Below, piece after piece: positions 15,022-21,158 of a DNA stretch of 21,158 nt (position 1 is the stretch's first letter; the number at the start of each line of letters is the position of its first letter). A program made the position numbers and the translations under genes. Origin of the DNA: Rikenella sp031551865 (lineage in GTDB: Bacteria > Bacteroidota > Bacteroidia > Bacteroidales > Rikenellaceae); assembly GCA_031551865.1 (NCBI GenBank), contig JAVBMY010000013.1, positions 1-21,158 on the forward strand. Direction: 5' to 3'. The notes below the pieces were generated by a model. That model was not told the origin of the DNA. It saw nothing but the letters and a program-made list of their open reading frames with translations, and did no database searches.

Positions 15022-17346
15022 ATGAACCAATACACTATGAAAAAACTTTTTTCGATCGCCTTACTTTCACTCTCATGCTCCGGCATCGCGAAGGCCGCCG
15101 TGCCCGCCGCTCCGGAGGGTAACCTTCCTGCCGACACGGTCAGGGTCGTGGATGCCGACCAGATCGTCGTGCTCTCCTCGGCCAAAGAGACCAATGCCCT
15201 GTGGAAAATGCCCGCCGCCACATCGCTCATGACCCCGTCGAAGATCAACGACCGCCGCATCGCCTCCGTCGTCGACATCAGCACCTACGTGCCCAACCTG
15301 TTCATCCCCGACTACGGTTCGGCGATGACCACTCCCATCTACCTGCGCGGCGTGGGTGCACGAAGCAGCAGCCAGAGCGTGGGTATGTACGTCGATAATA
15401 TCCCCTACATGAACAAGAATACGTTCGACTTCGAGTTCTCCGACGTACAGTACATCGAAGTGCTGCGCGGCCCGCAGGGTACCCTGTACGGCCGTAACGC
15501 CATGGGCGGCATCATCAATGTCTACACCCTTTCGCCGCTCGACTACCAGGGCGCCAAGATCTCGGTCGGCGCCGGAAACTACGGCAGCTACGAGGCTAAG
15601 GGATCGTACAGCTTCAAGGTGCGCGAGAACATCGGCATCAGCGCCTCGGCCTACTACGACCGTACCGAGGGCTATTTCCGCAACCTGACCACCGGTGCCC
15701 GCGCCGACAGTTCGGGAGCTGCCGGCGGACGCCTGAAACTCGAATGGCAGATCAATCCCCGCCTGAAGGCCAGCCTTACGGGCACCTACGACTATACCGA
15801 CCAGAACGCCTTTCCCTACGGAGCTTACGATAAAACCACTGGCGCGATCAACGCCGTGGCGTACAACGACCGCGGCACCTACCTGCGCAACATGTCGACC
15901 AACAGCCTGCGCTTCGAATACGTGACAGACAAGGTGATGTTCACCTCGAACACCGGGCACCAGTGGCTCTGCGACAACATGTGGATGGACCAGGATTTCA
16001 CCCCCAAGAGCGTCTTCACCATCAACCAGCGCCAAAAAGAGATCGGAGTGAACCAGGAGTTCGCCGTCCGTTCGGTAGGCCACAAGAATTACCAGTGGTC
16101 GGCGGGTGCTTTCGGGTTCTATACCAACCTCAAAACCCACGGTGACGTGACGTTCAAACAGGACGGCATCAAGGATGTCCTGCAGCCGGTCTTTACCGAA
16201 CTCTATGAGAACGGCACGATGCCCCTGCTGCTCAAGATCACCGACACCGAGATCCCCAATCCGGGGTTCTATGTGACGCCCGAAGCCGGAGCGGCGATTT
16301 TCCACCAGTCTACGTTTAATAACCTCTTCACCGACGGCCTGTCGCTCACGCTGGGGCTGCGCGTTGACTACGAAAAACAGTGGCTCGACTACAACACCTC
16401 GATGACCGTGAACTTCGACGGCTACCGACCGCCGGTGCCGCGCCCCATCGCTTCGATGCCGGTCTCGTCGGCCCTTGAGGGCAGCGTGTCGCAGGATTAC
16501 TGGCAATGGCTGCCCAAAGTGGCGCTGGAGTACCAGTGCTCGCCGGGTGTGATGACTTACCTGACGGCTGCCAAAGGTTATCGTGCGGGGGGGTATAACA
16601 TCCAGATGTTCTCGGAGGTGATTCAGGAGCAGATTTCGGGTTCGCGCCCCGGCGGCGGAGGCGCTTCCGGCCCGGACATCAACAGTACGGTGGCCTACAA
16701 ACCCGAAGTGACGTGGAACTACGAGTTCGGCACCCGTGCCGAACTGTTCGACAAGACCACGAAACTCGAAGTGGCGCTTTTCTACATGGACATCCGCGAC
16801 GTGCAACTCACACAGTTCGTGGCGGGCGGCAGCGGCCGAATCCTGACCAATGCCGGCAAAGCATACAGCTACGGCGCCGATCTCACGCTATCCGTACGTC
16901 CGGTCACGGGGCTGACCCTCGACCTGAACTACGGATTCAACCACGCCATCCTGCGTGACTACAATACCGGCGAGGTTGATGACCAGGGCAATCCCGTCGG
17001 CGATTACAGCGGCAACTACATTCCTTACGTGCCTCAGAACACGCTGGCCCTGGGAGCGTCGTACTCGCTGAACCTGAAGGGGTGGCTCTCGCAGATCAGC
17101 GTCGCGGCCCAGTATACCGCGGCGGGTAAGATTTACTGGAACGAGGCGAACGACGCGTCGCAATCGTTCTACGGCACGGTGAACGGTAAGCTGACCCTGC
17201 GCCACGAATTCGCCCGCCTCGAATTGTGGGGCCGCAACCTGCTGAATGCTGATTACGGGGCTTTCTACTTCAAGTCGTTCGGCAATGAGTTCATGCAGCG
17301 CGGCGCGCCTGTCACCTTTGGCGCCAACCTGGTGTTCTCGTTCTAA
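15022..17346 (+). CDS. TonB-dependent outer-membrane receptor (siderophore/iron-complex type)
   Basis: The product is up to 774 residues. The start may be 15022 or, equally well, 15037, which gives MKKLFSIALLSLSCSGIAKAA, a Sec signal. QIVVLSS (47-53) is a likely TonB box. The plug domain spans about 60-170 and includes IYLRGVGARSSSQSVGMYVDNIPY and IEVLRGPQGTLYGRNAMGGIINVYT (145-169). The rest is a 22-strand barrel ending in the aromatic VFSF expected for BamA recognition. There is no N-terminal carboxypeptidase-like domain and no SusD partner, so it is not a SusC-type glycan importer. It looks more like iron-complex or FyuA-like receptors. Ligand unknown. It stands alone, followed by a composite repeat. 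Confidence 0.9.
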   Translation: MNQYTMKKLFSIALLSLSCSGIAKAAVPAAPEGNLPADTVRVVDADQIVVLSSAKETNALWKMPAATSLMTPSKINDRRIASVVDISTYVPNLFIPDYGSAMTTPIYLRGVGARSSSQSVGMYVDNIPYMNKNTFDFEFSDVQYIEVLRGPQGTLYGRNAMGGIINVYTLSPLDYQGAKISVGAGNYGSYEAKGSYSFKVRENIGISASAYYDRTEGYFRNLTTGARADSSGAAGGRLKLEWQINPRLKASLTGTYDYTDQNAFPYGAYDKTTGAINAVAYNDRGTYLRNMSTNSLRFEYVTDKVMFTSNTGHQWLCDNMWMDQDFTPKSVFTINQRQKEIGVNQEFAVRSVGHKNYQWSAGAFGFYTNLKTHGDVTFKQDGIKDVLQPVFTELYENGTMPLLLKITDTEIPNPGFYVTPEAGAAIFHQSTFNNLFTDGLSLTLGLRVDYEKQWLDYNTSMTVNFDGYRPPVPRPIASMPVSSALEGSVSQDYWQWLPKVALEYQCSPGVMTYLTAAKGYRAGGYNIQMFSEVIQEQISGSRPGGGGASGPDINSTVAYKPEVTWNYEFGTRAELFDKTTKLEVALFYMDIRDVQLTQFVAGGSGRILTNAGKAYSYGADLTLSVRPVTGLTLDLNYGFNHAILRDYNTGEVDDQGNPVGDYSGNYIPYVPQNTLALGASYSLNLKGWLSQISVAAQYTAAGKIYWNEANDASQSFYGTVNGKLTLRHEFARLELWGRNLLNADYGAFYFKSFGNEFMQRGAPVTFGANLVFSF

Positions 17347-17426
17347 GGGCGTAGCCACACAGGCCATCAGCTTGCCCTTGAACCGAGTAAGAGTCTTTGA
17401 CGGGCATGGCTAATAAAGGGTCTGTG

Positions 17427-17539
17427 CCCCTGTCATCCCGAGCCGAAGCCGAGGGAACTTTTCAGGGAATGATCGCTGGTTACAATAGTGCGATCCGTTA
17501 TTAAAAAGTTCCCTCGGCTTCGGCTCGGGATGACAGGGG
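17427..17539. repeat. Family A palindromic repeat, copy A2 (perfect)
   Basis: A perfect 36-bp inverted repeat (17427-17462 with 17504-17539) surrounds a 41-base centre. The arms contain TGTCATCCCGAGC and GCCGAGGGAACTTTT, the family core. It lies 80 bases past the TonB-receptor stop and next to C2. Confidence 0.85.
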
Positions 17540-17578
17540 GTAGCCTTGCTCTCTTCCCTTTCCCACTCCTTTCTTGTT

Positions 17579-17653
17579 TATTGCGGGGTATTGAATATTT
17601 TGGGGCCAGGCGAGAAACGTCTATATCCCCAAAATATTCAATACTCCGCAATA
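17579..17653 (-). repeat. Family C inverted repeat, copy C2
   Basis: The 27-bp arms (17579-17605 and 17627-17653) have a single mismatch and a 21-base centre. Arms match C1 at 24 of 26 positions, and the centre matches C1 only when read on the minus strand. Confidence 0.85.
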
Positions 17654-17660
17654 GCATTCC

Positions 17661-17708
17661 CCAAAACAAGAAAGCCTCGAAACCACCATGGTGGTTTCGA
17701 GGCTTTCT
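17661..17708 (-). terminator. frr terminator (perfect 40-bp palindrome)
   Basis: Positions 17669-17688 are exactly complementary to 17689-17708 with no unpaired centre (CCACCATGGTGG in the middle). On the minus strand TGTTTTGG follows. It ends 16 bases past the frr stop codon and would terminate the pyrH-frr transcript. Confidence 0.8.
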
Positions 17709-17724
17709 GCTATTATTATTCAGA

Positions 17725-18288
17725 TTACACCGTCATGATCTCTTTTTCTTTGGCGGCCAGCAGGCTGTCGATGGTCTTGGAGTGAGTGTCGATGATCTTC
17801 TGGATCTCGTCTTCGCCGTCCTTGGCCACGTCTTCGGGCAGGTTGAATTCTTTGATCGCTTTTTTGATGGCCTCCATGGCATCGCGGCGGATATTGCGCA
17901 GCGATACGCGGGCGCTTTCGCCGTCGGCTTTGATCTGTTTGACCAGTTCCTTACGTCGCTCCTCGGTAAGCGGCGGCACGTTCAGGCGGATCGTTTCGCC
18001 GTTGTTGCTTGGGGTCATGCCGAGGTTCGAGTTGATAAGCGCTTTTTCGATGGCGCTGATCTGCGTTTTGTCCCACGGCTGCACCAGAATCGTCTTGGCG
18101 TCGGGTACGGTGACGCTGGCCACCTGGTTGATCGGCATCTGCGAGCCGTACGACTCGACCATCACGCCGTTCAGCACGTTGATGTTGGCCTTGCCGGCCT
18201 TGACAGTGGCCAGTTCGTTTTCGAAGTGTTCCATCGCCTTCTGCATCTTGGGGATGGCGGCGTCGATGATCTCTCTTTTGTGTCCCAT
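17725..18288 (-). CDS. frr: Ribosome recycling factor
   Basis: The product is 187 residues, the standard RRF length. RRF splits post-termination ribosomes together with EF-G. The diagnostic blocks are KMQKAMEHFENELATVKAGKANINVLNGVMVESYGSQMPINQVASVTVPDAKTILVQPWD (about 14-73), NLGMTPSNNGETIRLNVPPLTEERRKELVK (88-117) and VSLRNIRRDAMEAIKK (about 128-143). This is the three-helix-bundle domain with its hinge and beta domain. It lies 33 bases after pyrH on the same strand, the pyrH-frr order common across bacteria. Confidence 0.98.
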   Translation of the reverse strand: MGHKREIIDAAIPKMQKAMEHFENELATVKAGKANINVLNGVMVESYGSQMPINQVASVTVPDAKTILVQPWDKTQISAIEKALINSNLGMTPSNNGETIRLNVPPLTEERRKELVKQIKADGESARVSLRNIRRDAMEAIKKAIKEFNLPEDVAKDGEDEIQKIIDTHSKTIDSLLAAKEKEIMTV

Positions 18289-18321
18289 GCTTGGAATTAT
18301 TGAGTTTTTATAGGGTTATGT

Positions 18322-19026
18322 TTATGATACGATTGTTCCTATTTTTCCGTCGAGCACCTTGGCGAGGTTGCCGGGGGTATCCATGTCGAACACCACGATG
18401 GGGAGCGTGTTTTCCATGCACATCGTGAAGGCCGTGAGGTCCATGACTTTCAGGCGTTTGTCGATCACTTCGGCGAACGAGATGCGGTCGAAACGGACGG
18501 CCGCGGGGTCTTTCTCGGGGTCGGTGGTGTAGACGCCGTCGACGCGGGTGCCTTTGAGCAGCACGTCGGCTTCGAGTTCCACCCCACGCAGGGCCGAGGC
18601 CGTGTCGGTGGTGAAGAAGGGATTGCCTGTGCCGCCAGCCACGATGACAACCTCCCCGGCATTGAGTAACTCCAATGCCCGCGGCTTGGTATACAATTCG
18701 CCCACGGGGGCCATCCGGGTCGAGGTGAGCACGCGGGCCTGTTGCCCGGCGTTTTCGAGGGCCGATTGCAGGGCCAGCGAGTTGATGACCGTGGCGAGCA
18801 TACCCATCTGGTCGCCGCGTACGCGGTCGAAGCCCTTACCCACGCCCGTCAGGCCGCGGAAGATGTTGCCGCCGCCGATCACAATGGCGATTTGCACGCC
18901 GGTTTCTGCGGCGGCCTTGATCTGCGCGGCGTATTCGCCAAGGCGCTGCGGGTCGATCCCGTGACCGGCGTTGCCTTGCAGCGATTCGCCGCTCAATTTG
19001 AGCAGCACTCTGTGGTATTTTGCCAT
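18322..19026 (-). CDS. pyrH: UMP kinase
   Basis: PyrH phosphorylates UMP to UDP with ATP and is a hexameric enzyme of the amino-acid-kinase fold. The 234-residue product shows VLLKLSGESLQG (7-18), IAIVIGGGNIFRG, the segment GDQMGMLATVINSLALQSAL, and the nucleotide loop VAGGTGNPFFTTDTASALRG. The start at MAKYHRVLL (19026) fits the family, and the frame upstream to 19059 crosses the promoter region. On the minus strand TACCTTCG (19056-19049) is a one-mismatch -7 box, about 22 bases before the ATG. It begins the pyrH-frr operon and is divergent from dxs. Confidence 0.97.
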   Translation of the reverse strand: MAKYHRVLLKLSGESLQGNAGHGIDPQRLGEYAAQIKAAAETGVQIAIVIGGGNIFRGLTGVGKGFDRVRGDQMGMLATVINSLALQSALENAGQQARVLTSTRMAPVGELYTKPRALELLNAGEVVIVAGGTGNPFFTTDTASALRGVELEADVLLKGTRVDGVYTTDPEKDPAAVRFDRISFAEVIDKRLKVMDLTAFTMCMENTLPIVVFDMDTPGNLAKVLDGKIGTIVS

Positions 19027-19065
19027 CTTGTATGGTTTGTATCTGGCACGAAGGTACAAATTTTC

Positions 19066-19073
19066 TATCTTTG
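19066..19073 (+). promoter_or_regulatory. dxs -7 box
   Basis: TATCTTTG matches TAnnTTTG. The predicted start near 19080 leaves a leader of 57-72 bases depending on which ATG is used. It faces the weak pyrH box 10 bases away, so the two promoters overlap. Confidence 0.5.
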
Positions 19074-19136
19074 TCAGAGTTTATCCGCGCTTTCTTGCCG
19101 AAACTCCGGGCTTGAAGCCTGCCGTAACCCGATCCG

Positions 19137-21035
19137 ATGACCCCGACGCCGATGAAATACCTGCCGCATGTCAATTCGCCTGCCGATTTGAAGCAGTTGC
19201 CCGTGAAGGCGTTGCCCCAATACTGTGCCGAGTTGCGCGAGTTCATCATCCGCGAAGTGTCGGCCAATCCCGGGCACCTGGGGGCCAGCATCGGCGCCGT
19301 CGAACTGGCCGTGGCGATCCACTACGTCTACGACACGCCCGGCGACAAAGTGGTCTGGGACGTGGGGCACCAGGCCTACGCCCACAAGATCATTACCGGC
19401 CGCCGCGACAGTTTCCATACCAATCGGAAGCTGGGCGGTATCAGCGGCTTTCCGCGCATGGCCGAAAGTCCTTACGACGCGTTCGGCACCGGGCACTCCT
19501 CGACTTCGATCTCGGCCGCGCTGGGGCTTTCGCAGGCCCTGGAGGGACGCTCGAAGGTCGTGGCGGTGATCGGCGACGGCTCGATGACCGGCGGCCTCGC
19601 CTTCGAAGGGCTGAACAATGCGGGTGCCGATCTCGGCAACGACCTGTTGGTGATCCTCAACGACAACAACATGTCGATCGATCCCAACGTCGGGGCGCTC
19701 AAAGAAAAACTCCTGGAGATCAGCAAGTCGCGTCGCTACAACCGCTTCAAAGAGAGCGTGTGGCGTTCGATGCGCCGCATTCCCCGCGTGCGCCGCACGC
19801 TCAAGAAATTCCTCGACGGCGCCAAATCCTTTTTCCTGAACCAGAGCAACCTTTTCGAGTCGTTCAACTTCCGTTATTTCGGGCCGGTCGACGGCAACGA
19901 TGTGGTCGCGCTCGTCGAGGCCCTGAAAGACATCCGGCAACTGCCCGGCCCCAAACTGCTGCACGCCCTCACCGTCAAAGGAAAGGGCTACGCCCCGGCC
20001 GAACGCAGCCAGACCGAATGGCACGCCCCGGGCTACTTCAATCCCGACACGGGCGAAAAAAATGACACCGCGCCCACAGGTCGCCTTAAGTTCCAGGAAG
20101 TGTTCGGGCATACCCTGTTGTCGCTTGCTCGGCAAACGCCTGAAATTGTGGGTATCACGCCCGCCATGCCTTCCGGATCGTCGCTCTGCATCATGATGGA
20201 CGAAATGCCGGAACGCGCCTACGATGTGGGTATTGCCGAGGGGCACGCCGTGACCTTTGCGGCGGCACTGGCGGCGGGCGGAAAACTCCCGTTTTGTTGC
20301 ATCTACTCGTCGTTCATGCAGCGCGCTGTGGACAACGTGATCCACGACGCGGCGCTACAGCGGCTACCCGTAGTGCTGTGCCTCGACCGCGCCGGACTGG
20401 TCGGCGAGGACGGCGCCACGCACCACGGCGCCTTCGATGTCGCCCTGCTGCGTTCGGTGCCCGACATCACCATCGGCGCGCCGCTCGATGCCTCCGACCT
20501 GCGTCACATGATGTATACCGCCGCGGAGCGTTTCCGGCGTGGCGAGTGCGGCACGTTCGTGATCCGCTATCCGCGCGGCGGTAGTTTCCCGGAAACAGTG
20601 CTCGAAGAACCTCTCGGAGAACTTGGGATCGGCCGTGGCCGGTGGATCGGTGGAAACAGCGAAGCTCCGGTCGCAGTGCTTTCGCTCGGCACGGCGGGTG
20701 TACAAGTGGCCGAGGCCCTTAGGACCGCTTCGCTCGAAAACCGGGTGGTGCATTACGACATGCGCTGGGCCAAACCGCTCGACGAAGATATACTGCACTT
20801 TGTGGCCAACCGCTACACGCACATAGTGACTGTCGAGGATGGCGTTCGTGCCGGGGGATTCGGTTCGGCGGTGCTGGAGTTCCTGGCCGACAACGGTTAT
20901 CAGGTGCCCGTTACGCGCCTCGGCCTGCCCGACCATTTCGTGGAACACGGCACGGTAGCCGAACTGCGCGCCCAGTGTGGCCTCGATGCCGAGTCCATCG
21001 CGGGGGTATTGAGGAAAACGGCGATACAGGAGTAA
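19137..21035 (+). CDS. dxs: 1-deoxy-D-xylulose-5-phosphate synthase
   Basis: DXS condenses pyruvate and glyceraldehyde 3-phosphate with thiamine diphosphate, the first step of the MEP isoprenoid pathway. The 632-residue product is complete. NPGHLGASIGAVELAVAIHYV contains His47. WDVGHQAYAHKIITGR and GTGHSSTSISAALG follow, then the ThDP motif GDGSMTGGLAFEGLNNAG (146-163) and NDNNMSI (175-181). The pyrimidine domain has the catalytic Glu368 in IAEGHA, then GLVGEDGATHHGAFDVALLR and the RYPRGG region. The start may be 19137 (MTPTPMKYLP) or 19152 (MKYLPHVNSP), and the second matches family N termini at least as well. The gene is single and divergent from pyrH. Confidence 0.98.
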   Translation: MTPTPMKYLPHVNSPADLKQLPVKALPQYCAELREFIIREVSANPGHLGASIGAVELAVAIHYVYDTPGDKVVWDVGHQAYAHKIITGRRDSFHTNRKLGGISGFPRMAESPYDAFGTGHSSTSISAALGLSQALEGRSKVVAVIGDGSMTGGLAFEGLNNAGADLGNDLLVILNDNNMSIDPNVGALKEKLLEISKSRRYNRFKESVWRSMRRIPRVRRTLKKFLDGAKSFFLNQSNLFESFNFRYFGPVDGNDVVALVEALKDIRQLPGPKLLHALTVKGKGYAPAERSQTEWHAPGYFNPDTGEKNDTAPTGRLKFQEVFGHTLLSLARQTPEIVGITPAMPSGSSLCIMMDEMPERAYDVGIAEGHAVTFAAALAAGGKLPFCCIYSSFMQRAVDNVIHDAALQRLPVVLCLDRAGLVGEDGATHHGAFDVALLRSVPDITIGAPLDASDLRHMMYTAAERFRRGECGTFVIRYPRGGSFPETVLEEPLGELGIGRGRWIGGNSEAPVAVLSLGTAGVQVAEALRTASLENRVVHYDMRWAKPLDEDILHFVANRYTHIVTVEDGVRAGGFGSAVLEFLADNGYQVPVTRLGLPDHFVEHGTVAELRAQCGLDAESIAGVLRKTAIQE

Positions 21036-21158
21036 TAAACGGGATTATCCCTTTTAAGCTTGCTGCCGGTTTGCATCAGCTTCTTCGGGTTGCAAAGCAA
21101 CCCTCGACCCGTGGGGCGCGCGGGCGGGGAGACCACGCCGCCCCCGACGCCTCGGATA
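21036..21158. other. Right-edge intergenic DNA with small hairpins
   Basis: GGGA-TTA-TCCC-TTTT (21041-21055) could be a weak dxs terminator. GGGTTGC-AAA-GCAACCC (21087-21103) is a second, perfect 7-bp hairpin followed by GC-rich DNA cut by the window edge. No coding frame is supported. Confidence 0.4.

Noticed and set aside
14759..15025. An 88-codon plus-strand frame before the TonB receptor
   Set aside because: It runs through repeat A3 and the promoter region of the receptor and shows no protein features.

Overview
The window looks like a chromosomal segment of a high-GC member of the Bacteroidales, most likely Alistipes or another Rikenellaceae (inference). The signs are: many upstream regions carry the Bacteroidota -7 box TAnnTTTG, three of them with a TTG 19-20 bp further upstream; Shine-Dalgarno signals are weak or absent; and there are a BACON-domain lipoprotein, an HU-CCDC81-like membrane protein, a DPS-like ferritin, and split methylmalonyl-CoA mutase genes mutA/mutB as in the succinate-to-propionate route. 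I recognise fifteen protein genes and no rRNA, tRNA or CRISPR array.

Layout. Positions 1-1306 hold a secreted M43-type metalloprotease lipoprotein (minus). An AT-rich gap with a strong plus promoter and overlapping inverted repeats follows. Next is an XRE/S24-type regulator that has lost both protease catalytic residues (1832-2500), closed by a very strong terminator. folB (minus) and a DPS-like ferritin (plus) follow, then a minus-strand pair: lgt and, beyond a 337-base gap, an HU-like single-pass membrane protein. mutA and mutB (6386-10529) are the metabolic core of the window. A secreted TIM-barrel protein of the GHL10 type, a BACON lipoprotein and rplS lie on the minus strand. rplS and surE are divergent from a compact promoter region. 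A hotdog thioesterase and a TonB-dependent receptor follow on plus. frr and pyrH form a minus operon, and pyrH is divergent from dxs, which reaches almost to the right edge.

Functionally this is mostly a housekeeping segment: translation (rplS, frr), nucleotide metabolism (pyrH, surE), isoprenoid, folate and lipoprotein biosynthesis (dxs, folB, lgt) and propionate metabolism (mutAB), mixed with envelope and accessory genes.

The least expected content is in the intergenic DNA. At least three families of palindromic repeats occupy it. Family A has termini like GTCATCCCGAGC and five copies. Family B has a terminus like CCTCGCAATGACG and two copies, one of them inside the mutAB operon. Family C has 26-27 bp inverted arms around a conserved 21-22 bp centre and two copies. 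The two C copies are each joined to an A copy through a purine-rich linker. The whole C-linker-A unit appears twice in opposite orientation, both times between convergent genes. The other notable points are cysteine-rich CxC segments in both mutase subunits, the dead S24 domain beside its own candidate operator, a long rplS leader, and -7 boxes so close to the folB and surE ATGs that leaderless mRNAs are likely.
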